Below are positions 34,801 to 42,674 of a stretch of 64,000 bases of DNA, in pieces. The stretch spans positions 27,611 through 91,610 of the forward strand of contig JAFRQD010000062.1 in assembly GCA_017428785.1 (NCBI GenBank), in the 5' to 3' direction. Position 1 is the stretch's first letter. Each line of letters opens with the position of its first letter. The notes beneath the pieces were generated by a model that ran no database searches, was not told the DNA's origin, and was given only the letters and a program-made list of their open reading frames with translations. A program made the position numbers and the translations under genes. The DNA comes from Bacteroidaceae bacterium (lineage in GTDB: Bacteria; Bacteroidota; Bacteroidia; Bacteroidales; Bacteroidaceae).

Positions 34801-36383
34801 GTGAACTTGATGCGGTAAGGCTTCTTGGGGTGCGCCATCGAGGCATTGCCGCGGAGTCGCGATGTGCCGCTCTCTTCCTGAATCATCGTGCCGTCAGCAT
34901 ATATGAAGGTGAAGGACGAGGCGATTTCGTTCACCTTGTCGTAGGGCTCCACATTGTCGACGGTATGAAAAGAGACGGTTGGCAGGTTGGTCACCTGATA
35001 GAAGCGTGTGTCGTCGCCTTCGCCAGCATGCCCATAAAACGCAACTTCCGCTATGTTGCACCGAGCGTCGGCAGGACCGACATAGCGCACATAACGGAAG
35101 CCTCGCGACACATTCACATCGGCATAACTCATGCTGCCAATCGTGCCTTCTTGGTCTATTAAATAAAGTGGGACACCGTCCAGGAAGTTCGGGTCGTTAG
35201 CCCCTTCAAAGAGAGCCAGAAGCATTCGCCTCGGCCCAAGGCCATCGTTGCGAGGCGACCAGCCGACACGGGTGATGACGTGCGGCTCTCCAAGGTCCAG
35301 CCCGACCCAAGTCCTGCTTCGTTCGTAGGAAGCAAAGAAGGTGTTGAGGTCGCCGTCGAAGGCATCGGCCGCTGTATTGACGATCGTGCTGGCTTGCCCT
35401 GTGGAGTAGTCAACGCTTACGGCTGTGCCAATCACCGTTCCTGAAAGCAGTTTGTCCTGAGCGCTCAGCGTGAAGCAGGGCATCAGCAAGAGCAGAATCA
35501 GGGCCAGCGGCGACTTTGTGTTTATCAGATTCTTGTTTGTGTCTTGCTTCAAGCCACAGAAAGGACAGAAGTGTGCGTCGAAGGGTAGGGGAGAGCCGCA
35601 TTCGGGGCATAGCTCTTTCTTGTGTTGGACTTTGTGGTCATGCACCATCTGTGCACTCACGATACCCGTCGGCACAGCCATGATGGTGTAGCCCATCAGC
35701 ATGACTATGGCAGAAAGTACGCGGCCGAGGAACGTGGCAGGAGCGATGTCCCCGTAGCCAACTGTCGTCATCGTCACGACGGCCCAGTAGATGCTGGTCG
35801 GTATGTCGGTGAACGGCGTGTTGGGAATGCTGCCTTCCACCATATACATCAGCGTCCCCATACTGATGACCATGATGACCATGAAGAGGAAAAAGACGCC
35901 AATCTTCGGGGCGCTGATGATGATGGAACGCATCAGGAGGTCGCCTTCCTGAAGGAAGCTGAAGAGCTTGAACACGCGGAAGACACGGATGAGGCGGAAG
36001 GTGCGCACCACCATAAGGTAGCGAACAGGGCCGAAGACCCATCCGATGTAGAGCGGCAGCGTGCTGAGCAAGTCAATGATACCAAAGAAGCTGAAGGCAT
36101 AATCGCGTGGCTTGTCGGAGCAGTAAAGGCGGCAAAGGTACTCGAGGGTAAAGAAGAATGTGAAGACATACTCCAATACGGTGAACACCAGCTTTGCCTT
36201 GGGCGGCATGCCCTGCAAGCTTTCCAATATGACAATCAGTATGCTTGCGACAATGCTGCAGAGCAACGCGACATCGAAAGCCTTCCCAAGCGGTGTGTCG
36301 CTTTGGAAGATAATGACGCGCAGCTTCTTTCGCAATGCCTCATTATGCATGGCTTTCTGCCACAGCCTCCGTATCGTGTTCAT
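31824..36383 (-). CDS. fusion of a voltage-gated-type ion channel with a secreted CotH-kinase/GLUG protein
   Basis: One open frame of 1519 codons. Residues 1-245 are a complete six-helix channel with an Arg-rich S4 (VVRTFRLIRVFRVFKLF) and the K+ selectivity filter TVGYGD at 207-212. Residues 259-277 are a zinc ribbon (CPECG...CPFCG), the usual end of such channels. Residues ~291-308 then form a second hydrophobic signal-peptide-like segment (SPLALILLLLMPCFTLSAQ). A full CotH protein follows: F5/8C-like domain (~315-450), CotH motifs SRLRGNASMAHPKKPYRIKF, KWTLINNYDDKTL, GPVWDFDNAF (~505-745), and two GLUG-type blocks (~860-1480). The CotH part parallels the protein at 26209-28194 from its signal peptide onward. 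The tail HGIYIKGGRKF is extended by AFPVTQHRRGS. The gene lies 6 bases after nagA. Frame error is the main alternative. Confidence 0.82.
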   Translation of the reverse strand: MNTIRRLWQKAMHNEALRKKLRVIIFQSDTPLGKAFDVALLCSIVASILIVILESLQGMPPKAKLVFTVLEYVFTFFFTLEYLCRLYCSDKPRDYAFSFFGIIDLLSTLPLYIGWVFGPVRYLMVVRTFRLIRVFRVFKLFSFLQEGDLLMRSIIISAPKIGVFFLFMVIMVISMGTLMYMVEGSIPNTPFTDIPTSIYWAVVTMTTVGYGDIAPATFLGRVLSAIVMLMGYTIMAVPTGIVSAQMVHDHKVQHKKELCPECGSPLPFDAHFCPFCGLKQDTNKNLINTKSPLALILLLLMPCFTLSAQDKLLSGTVIGTAVSVDYSTGQASTIVNTAADAFDGDLNTFFASYERSRTWVGLDLGEPHVITRVGWSPRNDGLGPRRMLLALFEGANDPNFLDGVPLYLIDQEGTIGSMSYADVNVSRGFRYVRYVGPADARCNIAEVAFYGHAGEGDDTRFYQVTNLPTVSFHTVDNVEPYDKVNEIASSFTFIYADGTMIQEESGTSRLRGNASMAHPKKPYRIKFTESHRIFRNSDMRSPAKAKKWTLINNYDDKTLMHNLVAFEIARRMGMDYVPWSEPVDVIVNGEYRGCYQLTDQLSVDRNRIDIWEMQPSDTEGEALTGGYLLELDGYASNEASWFTSAAGNPITIKSPSDDEIVTEQAAYIRREFNLMEAKILASNFDDPVLGFRSRLDERSFLQYFLTEELAGNPDAFWSCYLTKERNEDLFRVGPVWDFDNAFDNDYRNFPTNDLGDFLSLARGGAGNSRALLKRLFSDKALRDSMAAMWNDAREHLGITAESLTAYIDSMAAEMMQSQRLNFMRWPILDQLIQVNPRAGGSYEVEVGWMKEYVENRVAWLDRFINNDTSGEEQEVMEIASAADLAEFANRVNSGQVSLGAVLKADIDFSSYRNTMIGNGSYYKGEFDGAGHKIKLNQSRTEQYAGLFRYLSGYVHDLITEGTITTSDKYAGGIAAQTENATIERCQSRVKIVSSINGDGTHGGIMGISNTGTIVRDCLISGSITGTRTNCCGGVSGWASGSTNISNCLITSNFTVSTSGSDLLARNSNNVTSTNNYFLGNWDASNACGDVTILTENQVMYGEACFMLEGCQPGSTSWRQTLGTDISPVPDTTHKTVYCFSHVHCDGTPYTTIGDFTNDASLNMQDEHNFLNGICQYCGRIKLEYLPRDERGYYMIASAEMLNQFAHLIDQGYTDICGVLTDDIDFTAYPSTMIGQSKTYSGTFDGAGHTITIALVRNADYAGLFCHLSGTVQDLIVRGTITTSQKFAGLAAELLGGTLLRCQSYIDINGTISGDGTHGGLTGLFSEADGIGVLQDCIFAGSINGNAVDCCGGLVGWATATGFISNCLMKGSMNISSNGGDILCRNNSKAIVLDTYYYTDWNAQVSADAKSTDYYDMRSGKLCYELNAGRTDGKQAWFQTLDEDSYPVPDNRHQPVWYYGDSYRNDNPVGIPDQLADGKRPDDEWYDLSGRRILGTPSHGIYIKGGRKFAFPVTQHRRGS

Positions 36384-36389
36384 AAACTA

Positions 36390-37553
36390 TTAGAAGAGTG
36401 TGTTCTCGATTATCGTGCCCATCTGCCAGACGCAGCGAACCTTGAGCTTCTCGTCGAGGATGAGCACGTCGGCATCCTTGCCGCGAGCCAATGCACCCTT
36501 ACGTCCGAAGACGCCCATGATGTGTGCCGGTGTTTCGCTTGCCATGCGGACGGCGTCCTCGAGAGGCACTTCCGCTTGCTGTACCATGGTGCGGACAAGG
36601 CGGTCGGTTGTTGCGATGGAGCCGGCGAGGGCGCTGCGGTCGGAGAGCTTTGCCACTCCGTCCTCGACGATGACGCGCTCGTCGAATGCCTTTGCGTCAG
36701 GTCCTGCGGCAGCCACAGCCAAGGCGTCGGTGATGAGTGCCATGCGCTCAACGCCCTTAATCTTGTATGCCATGCGGAGGATGGTGGGCGGCACATGGAT
36801 GCCGTCGGCAATGCATTCTATGGTCATGTCGTCGATGAGGTAGACGCTCTCGACTGTGCCTTCGTATTTGTACCCCATCTTGTTGTGGAAGCCAGGCATC
36901 GCGTTGTAGAAGTGTGTGACATGTGTGAAGCCTGCTTCGAATGCGGCCTTCACGTCGTCGTATTCTGCGTTGGTGTGTGCAATGCTTGGCAGGATGCCTT
37001 TCTCTGCGCAGTAGCGTCCGAACTGCAATGCTCCTGGAAGCTCAGGTGCAGCGTCCCAGCGTGTCAGGCAATCCGAGTGTTCCACGATGGGGATGTACTC
37101 GTTGGGGTCTGGGTTCTTTATCCATTCCGGCATCTGTGCCCCAGCCTTGTTGGGACTGAGGTAGTGGCCTTCGAGGTGCAGGCCGAGGATTGGGGAGTCC
37201 TTCTCCTGCATAAGGCTGTTGCAGGTCTGCACTGCCTTCTCGATCATGGGCACAGTGCTGCTTGAGAGTGTCGGGAAGATGCTGGTCGTGCCATGCTTGG
37301 CGTGAGCTGCCACAGCCACCTTGAAGGCTTCGGGAGTGCCTTCCTGGAAGTCTCTGCCGCCGCCGCCGTGAACATGTATGTCGATGAATCCGGGCACGAC
37401 ATACATGCCTTTGGCGTCGATGAGGTCTGCTCCGATGACGGCCAGGTCACAGTTCGTCACCTCAAGTATCTTGTTGTCTCGCAGAATGATGCTGCCGTTC
37501 TTGAGCCATCCTTGGGGCGTCAGGATTTTGGCATTGATGATTTGTGTTAGCAT
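36390..37553 (-). CDS. nagA: N-acetylglucosamine-6-phosphate deacetylase
   Basis: The 387-residue amidohydrolase has PGFIDIHVHGGGGRDF (metal-binding HxH), HLEGHYLSP (Glu ligand), AHTNAEYDDVKAAFEAGFTH and THFYNAMPG (His ligands), and ITDALAVAAAG (catalytic Asp). It deacetylates GlcNAc-6-phosphate in the cytoplasm, feeding amino-sugar catabolism or recycling. It is followed six bases later by the channel::CotH gene and preceded by glmM on the same strand, so amino-sugar metabolism links the first two. No clear -7 element is seen in the 59-base gap to glmM. Confidence 0.9.
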   Translation of the reverse strand: MLTQIINAKILTPQGWLKNGSIILRDNKILEVTNCDLAVIGADLIDAKGMYVVPGFIDIHVHGGGGRDFQEGTPEAFKVAVAAHAKHGTTSIFPTLSSSTVPMIEKAVQTCNSLMQEKDSPILGLHLEGHYLSPNKAGAQMPEWIKNPDPNEYIPIVEHSDCLTRWDAAPELPGALQFGRYCAEKGILPSIAHTNAEYDDVKAAFEAGFTHVTHFYNAMPGFHNKMGYKYEGTVESVYLIDDMTIECIADGIHVPPTILRMAYKIKGVERMALITDALAVAAAGPDAKAFDERVIVEDGVAKLSDRSALAGSIATTDRLVRTMVQQAEVPLEDAVRMASETPAHIMGVFGRKGALARGKDADVLILDEKLKVRCVWQMGTIIENTLF

Positions 37554-37612
37554 AGTTGTTAGGTTACTTTATGTTATAACGTTATGACGAAATGCCGTGA
37601 TGACGATATGTT

Positions 37613-38998
37613 TTATACCATACTGTACACCACATCCATGATCTTCTTGCCAATTGCGTCGGCGGCCTCCATGGTGCTGGCTTCGCTATAGACGCGGACG
37701 ATGGGTTCTGTGTTGCTCTTGCGGAGGTGCACCCACTTGTCGGGGAAGTCTATCTTCACGCCGTCGATGTCGTTCACCTCTTCGTTGGAGTACATTTCCT
37801 TGACCTTCTTCAGGATGGCATCCACGTCTGTCTCGGGAGTGAGGTCGATGCGGTTCTTGGCGATGAAGTAGGGAGGATAGGTGGCACGCAGTTGGCTTGC
37901 CGTCATTCCCTTCTTTGCGAGGTAGGTGAGGATGAGTGCGATGCCCACCAGAGCGTCGCGTCCGTAGTGGGCTGCAGGGTAGATGACGCCGCCGTTGCCT
38001 TCGCCGCCGATGACTGCATTCGTCTCCTTCATCTTTGTCACCACATTGACTTCGCCCACGGCGGCAGCGTTGTACTCGCATCCATACTTGCGAGTTACAT
38101 CGCGAAGGGCACGGGTGGAGCTGAGATTGCTGACCGTATTGCCCGGCGTGTGCTGCAGGATGTAGTCGGCAACGGTGACGAGTGTGTATTCCTCTCCGTA
38201 CATTGTTCCGTCTTCGCAGAAGAGGGCCAGGCGGTCCACGTCGGGGTCAACGACGAACGCAATGTCGTGTCCGCCCTTTTGCATCAGGGCTTTTATGTCG
38301 GCGAGGTTCTTCTCGAGATGTTCCGGGTTATGCTGGAAGTCGCCGGTCGGCTCGGTGAAGAGACCTGTGACGGTCTTCACGCCGAGTTGCTCGAGCAGTT
38401 TGGGCAGGATGACGCCGCCTACGCTGTTGACGCTGTCGAATGCCACGCGGAAGTTCGCCTTCCTGATGGCTTCCACATCCACGAGGTCGAGGCCGAGCAC
38501 GAGGTCGATGTGCTTCTGGTCGTAGGTGTTGTCCTCGCGGTAAGACCCGAGGTGGTCCACGTCGGCATACTCAAAGTCCTCGGCTTCTGCGATGCGCAGC
38601 ACTTCGTTTCCTTCCTCTTTGTTGAGGAACTCGCCGCGGGCGTTGAGCAGTTTCAGCGCGTTCCACATGCGTGGGTTATGGCTGGCGGTAATGATGATGC
38701 CGCCGCATGCGCCTTCCATCGTGACTGCTACTTCTGTGGTGGGCGTTGTGGCGAGACCGATGTTGACTACGTCGAAGCCCATTCCCATGAGCGTTCCGCA
38801 GACCACATTCTTCACCATGGGTCCGGAGATGCGGGCATCTCTGCCCACCACAATCTTGTTGCTCTTCACCGTTGTCGTGCGGCGGATGAGTGTTGCGTAG
38901 GCAGATGTGAATTTCACGATGTCGAGAGGATTGAGCGTATCACCTGCTCTTCCTCCGATGGTTCCTCTGATTCCAGAGATAGATTTGATAAGTGTCAT
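37613..38998 (-). CDS. glmM: phosphoglucosamine mutase / phosphohexomutase
   Basis: The 461-residue alpha-D-phosphohexomutase has the N-terminal SISGIRGTIGG, the active-site phosphoserine loop TASHNPRMWNALK (about residue 104), the metal-binding DPDVDRLAL (about 247), the sugar-binding GGEGNGGVIYP and the phosphate-binding RKSNTEPIVRVYSE near the C-terminus. GGEGNGG and overall length fit GlmM of Bacteroidetes, which interconverts glucosamine-6- and -1-phosphate for UDP-GlcNAc synthesis; phosphomannomutase activity cannot be excluded. It sits directly upstream of nagA. Confidence 0.85.
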   Translation of the reverse strand: MTLIKSISGIRGTIGGRAGDTLNPLDIVKFTSAYATLIRRTTTVKSNKIVVGRDARISGPMVKNVVCGTLMGMGFDVVNIGLATTPTTEVAVTMEGACGGIIITASHNPRMWNALKLLNARGEFLNKEEGNEVLRIAEAEDFEYADVDHLGSYREDNTYDQKHIDLVLGLDLVDVEAIRKANFRVAFDSVNSVGGVILPKLLEQLGVKTVTGLFTEPTGDFQHNPEHLEKNLADIKALMQKGGHDIAFVVDPDVDRLALFCEDGTMYGEEYTLVTVADYILQHTPGNTVSNLSSTRALRDVTRKYGCEYNAAAVGEVNVVTKMKETNAVIGGEGNGGVIYPAAHYGRDALVGIALILTYLAKKGMTASQLRATYPPYFIAKNRIDLTPETDVDAILKKVKEMYSNEEVNDIDGVKIDFPDKWVHLRKSNTEPIVRVYSEASTMEAADAIGKKIMDVVYSMV

Positions 38999-39066
38999 AA
39001 CTGTTTGCTATTTAGTGATTTACCATATACTGCACGGGTGCTTTCCAACCCCCTTGTGAGGCGCCT

Positions 39067-39156
39067 GAAAACGCCGCCTGCGGGGATTGCCAACGCCGCA
39101 CGCGGAATTGCCCATCGCCGCACGCGGGGATTGCCATCGCCGCACGCGGCGTTTTC
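39067..39156. repeat. GC-rich hairpin array, copy 3
   Basis: GAAAACGCCGCCTGCGGGG ... CGCCGCACGCGGCGTTTTC, four units with ATTGCC(A/C) linkers, between glmM (start 38998) and the GH43 gene end at 39164. Like copies 1 and 2 it directly abuts the 3' end of a gene for a secreted protein. Confidence 0.85.
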
Positions 39157-39163
39157 AACCCCC

Positions 39164-40135
39164 TCACAGGGGCTTTCCTCCTTCCACGTATGGCCACCCC
39201 TCATCGTCCCATTTTATCGGGGAAATGAAGAGCGGTCGGCTGGCTGGTCTTCTGCTTCCTTGCACATGGCAATGGTAGAAGATATATTCGTTGCCGTCCT
39301 TAGCCTTGAAGATTTCTCCACAATGCCCGGGTCCGTAGAACTTGTCGCCTTCGTCGCTATGAAGCACGGTGGTGCCAAAGCCTTCCTTCATGGGACGGCC
39401 CTCTCTGTCGAAGAAATCGTCGGTGAGTTTCTTTGCACGACCCACTTTCAGCTGGTAGGTGTGGTCGCCGAAAAAGCCGGAACTGACGAAGAGATACCAG
39501 TACTTGCCGTGTTTGTGCAGGTACGAGCCCTCGAACACCTTCGAGCGACTGGGGTTTTCCTCAACCTTCAGGCCTGCCACATGCTCGTATTTGGCTCCTT
39601 TCTTCAGCGAAAGACCGTCCTTGGCAAGCTCTACGCGATGTATGCCGCCCACCGAACCGAAGAAGAGCCACACTTTCCCCGTCTTGGGGTCGGTGACGAC
39701 CTCGGGGTCGATGGTGTCGTGAATGCCCGTCTCCTTGCCGCTCGTGATGATGTCCACAATGTGGAACAGGCCAGGGGCAATCTCCTGAAAGACCCCGATG
39801 TTGCTGTCTTCCGCACTGTTGTAGAGGGTGAGATACAGGTTTCGTTTGCCTGCGACCGTCGCCACATCAGGCGCCCAGTAGCGTTCGCTAATGTTTTGCA
39901 TTATGCCCCAGGACTCGAGGTCGATTGGCGGCACATCGTTCCTCTCCCAGTGAAACAGGTCGTCGGAGACGAGAGAGCGGGTAGGATTGGTGGCAAGACA
40001 GTGATAGCGGCCGTCCTCGCCCAGCCAAATCGTAGGGTCCGGCCAGTCGCCAGGCCACACGGGATTTTTGAAATTCTGTGCCATAGCTGTGCACGACCAC
40101 AGAATTGTCAGCAAAAGTGATAGATTGCGAAACAT
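39164..40135 (-). CDS. secreted GH43-type glycosidase
   Basis: ATG 40135 (MFRNLSLLLTILWSCTAMAQ) gives a signal peptide and 323 residues; the open frame upstream crosses the promoter at 40172-40179 and is not used. GH43 motifs: NPVWPGDWPDPTIWLGEDGRY (catalytic-base Asp), RYWAPDVATVAGKRNLYLTL, HDTIDPEVVTDPKTGKVWLF (Asp), and SKVFEGSYLHKHGKYWYLF (proton-donor Glu), then YGPGHCGE. The substrate is probably an arabinose- or xylose-containing chain. Monocistronic, divergent from the GH31 gene. Confidence 0.85.
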   Translation of the reverse strand: MFRNLSLLLTILWSCTAMAQNFKNPVWPGDWPDPTIWLGEDGRYHCLATNPTRSLVSDDLFHWERNDVPPIDLESWGIMQNISERYWAPDVATVAGKRNLYLTLYNSAEDSNIGVFQEIAPGLFHIVDIITSGKETGIHDTIDPEVVTDPKTGKVWLFFGSVGGIHRVELAKDGLSLKKGAKYEHVAGLKVEENPSRSKVFEGSYLHKHGKYWYLFVSSGFFGDHTYQLKVGRAKKLTDDFFDREGRPMKEGFGTTVLHSDEGDKFYGPGHCGEIFKAKDGNEYIFYHCHVQGSRRPASRPLFISPIKWDDEGWPYVEGGKPL

Positions 40136-40171
40136 AGTTTTTCTATACCTTATTATATATATAATTAGGCG

Positions 40172-40179
40172 CAAAGTTA
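40172..40179 (-). promoter_or_regulatory. -7 promoter element for the GH43 gene (TAACTTTG)
   Basis: Minus-strand TAACTTTG 37 bases before the start at 40135. Confidence 0.65.
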
Positions 40180-40295
40180 CGGATTTCCTTTGAATTCTGC
40201 AAGGGAAATGATGGAAAATAGCAGGCGCGGGGCCATTAGACGCAAGGAAAAGTGTTTTTGTGCACATAATTTTTGCCAGTTATGCGGGAAAAGTG

Positions 40296-40303
40296 TAACT
40301 TTG
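40296..40303 (+). promoter_or_regulatory. -7 promoter element for the GH31 operon (TAACTTTG)
   Basis: TAACTTTGCAGG 31 bases before ATG 40334. Confidence 0.7.
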
Positions 40304-40333
40304 CAGGCAAATAAAGCAAAGAACATATCCTGT

Positions 40334-42670
40334 ATGAAGAACAAGTTTCACCTTTCATTCTTTCATTTTCTCATTCTTTCATTCTGCCTGTCGGCTTTGC
40401 CTGTGAGTGCAGCAGACGAGCTGAATCCGGTGGCAGACCCCGCCGCGGTGGTCACTTCGGGCAATGCACGCTTCACGGTTCTCACGAGCCAGATGATTCG
40501 CATCCAGTACAGCCAGACCGCCCAGTTTGAGGACAGAGCCACTTTCGCCATTGTGAACCGACACCTGCCGGTGCCCGAGTTTACGACCGAAACATCCGAC
40601 GGCTACCTTTACATCCGCACGGAAGACCTCACGCTCCGCTATAAGGAGGGCAGCGCCTTCAGTCCTTCCGACAAGAAGCCCGACAACCTCATGGTCACTT
40701 TCCTGCTCAACGGAAGAAACGTCACCTGGTATCCCGGCAAAGACGACTCGATGAATCTGCTCGGAACGAACCGCACGCTCGACACCGCTTGGGGCGACAA
40801 TGCCCGCAACAAACTGGAGAAAGGCCTCCTCTCACGTGCCGGATGGAGCATCATCGACGAGAGTCCTTCCACACTCAGGGGTGATGGAAGTACTACTTAC
40901 GCCTACGAACCTAAGGAAGACGGCATTACATGGTGGGCAAATCCGCTCGATAAAACCGCCATCGACTGGTACTTCCTCGGTTATGGCCACGAGTATAAGA
41001 AGTGCATTCAGGACTATACAAAGGTCGGCGGCCGCGTGCCTCTGCCCCCGAAATACATCCTTGGGTACTGGTACAGCCGCTATTGGGCTTACACAGATGA
41101 GCAGTTTAAAGAGATTGTTCAGGACGTCGAATCAAACGACATTCCGATGGACGTGCTCATCATGGACATGGATTGGCACAAGAGTGGATGGACAGGATGG
41201 AGCTGGAACACGAATCTTATCGAGAATCCTCAGCAGCTGATTAGCTATTTCCATCAGCATGGCTTGAAGACTGCCCTCAACCTGCACCCCTCCGACGGCG
41301 TAGGAACTCATGAGGATTACTATTCGACTATGGCAAACGCCTTGAAGGATAGGACGAGGCAGACCCTGAAGTGGAAGGTCGAGGACTATGACTACATGAA
41401 AGCCCTCTTCAAGTATGTCATCCGACCTCACGAGCGAGAAGGCGTCGACTTCTGGTGGTTGGACTGGCAGCAAGCACTCACCGTAGGCAAACACGGTCAG
41501 GAGAAGAACTACACGCTGGCAGAAGGCTCGGAAACCCTGGGCGAGACTTTCTGGTGCAACCACACGTTCTTCGAGGACATGCAGAAGAACCGCCCGACGC
41601 TCAGACCAGTCATCTATCACCGGTGGGGCGGGCTCGGTTCGCACAGATACCCAATCTGCTTCTCTGGCGACACATGGGCCGCCTGGTCAACACTCGGGTA
41701 TGAAATCTTCTTTACAAGTAATGCGAGCAACGTCCTCTATGCCTATTGGGGCCATGACCTCGGGGGACATCAGGGCGGCAACAACGATCCGGAGCTCCTC
41801 CTCCGCTGGTTGCAGTTCGGTGCTTACACGCCAATCTTCCGCACACATGCCACAAACGACCGCAAACTGGAACGCCGCATCTGGAAGTACAGCAACTTTA
41901 CCCAGCTCCGCGAGGCTGTCCGCCTGCGCTACAAGCTGTTCCCTTATCTCTATACTGCCGCACGGGAAACCTATGACACGGGCATTGGCATGAACCGCCC
42001 TCTCTATTATGATTACCCGGAAGACGGCAATGCCTACCTCTACGAGGACGAGTACATGTTCGGCGGCGACATGCTTGTGGCTCCTATCTACACGCCTCAG
42101 CGGGAAGGCAAGAGCATGCGGAAAATATGGCTGCCGGAGGGCAAGTGGTGGGATGCCTCGTACTTCCGCCTGATGGACGGCCAGCAGACTTTCATCTGCG
42201 CCTTTACGCTCGACCAGTTCCCCGTCTATTATCGTGCGGGCAGCGTCATCCCCTTCTATCCGGTGCGTCGTACAGTTGTCAACGACCCAGGCGAGATTAT
42301 CCTCAAGGTTGTGCCAGGAGGAAACGGCTCGGGCAAGTTCTATGAGGACAAGGGCGAAGGCCAGGAGTATAAGGGCGATGCCTGGACGATGACGACCTTC
42401 GTGCAGAAACGTACCGAGAGCGATGTCACACTGACCATCGGCGGCCGTGAAGGCAGCTTCGAAAGCATGCCGACGGAAAGGAAGTGGACGGTAGAGTTCC
42501 TCGGAACGCCCGCCTCTTTCATTCGCGAAGGCATCACTGTCAACGGCAACCCTGTAGAAGAATCGGACGTCGCATACGATGCCGAGACGGGAACCCTTAC
42601 AGTCACCGTCAGCACGAGCGACCTGTCCGCACCCATCACCATCAATGTTCCACTTGGCCAAATAGCATAA
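40334..42670 (+). CDS. secreted GH31-family alpha-glycosidase
   Basis: ATG 40334 gives a signal peptide (MKNKFHLSFFHFLILSFCLS) and 778 residues; the longer frame starts upstream of the promoter. An N-terminal galactose-mutarotase-like domain precedes the (beta/alpha)8 barrel: ILGYWYSRYWAYTDEQ, DVLIMDMDWHKSGWTGW, nucleophile Asp in DFWWLDWQQA (about residue 378), acid/base Asp in CFSGDTWAAW (about 442), and GHDLGGHQGG. A C-terminal beta-domain follows. GH31 enzymes cleave alpha-glucosides or alpha-xylosides. The WWLDWQQ subtype suggests an alpha-glucosidase, but linkage is not determined. It is four bases upstream of a secreted protein gene and co-transcribed with it. Confidence 0.9.
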   Translation: MKNKFHLSFFHFLILSFCLSALPVSAADELNPVADPAAVVTSGNARFTVLTSQMIRIQYSQTAQFEDRATFAIVNRHLPVPEFTTETSDGYLYIRTEDLTLRYKEGSAFSPSDKKPDNLMVTFLLNGRNVTWYPGKDDSMNLLGTNRTLDTAWGDNARNKLEKGLLSRAGWSIIDESPSTLRGDGSTTYAYEPKEDGITWWANPLDKTAIDWYFLGYGHEYKKCIQDYTKVGGRVPLPPKYILGYWYSRYWAYTDEQFKEIVQDVESNDIPMDVLIMDMDWHKSGWTGWSWNTNLIENPQQLISYFHQHGLKTALNLHPSDGVGTHEDYYSTMANALKDRTRQTLKWKVEDYDYMKALFKYVIRPHEREGVDFWWLDWQQALTVGKHGQEKNYTLAEGSETLGETFWCNHTFFEDMQKNRPTLRPVIYHRWGGLGSHRYPICFSGDTWAAWSTLGYEIFFTSNASNVLYAYWGHDLGGHQGGNNDPELLLRWLQFGAYTPIFRTHATNDRKLERRIWKYSNFTQLREAVRLRYKLFPYLYTAARETYDTGIGMNRPLYYDYPEDGNAYLYEDEYMFGGDMLVAPIYTPQREGKSMRKIWLPEGKWWDASYFRLMDGQQTFICAFTLDQFPVYYRAGSVIPFYPVRRTVVNDPGEIILKVVPGGNGSGKFYEDKGEGQEYKGDAWTMTTFVQKRTESDVTLTIGGREGSFESMPTERKWTVEFLGTPASFIREGITVNGNPVEESDVAYDAETGTLTVTVSTSDLSAPITINVPLGQIA

Positions 42671-42674
42671 CACA

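Noticed and set aside
40190-40333. Longer N-terminus for the GH31 enzyme
   Set aside because: It precedes the -7 element at 40296-40303, and the ATG at 40334 gives a proper signal peptide.
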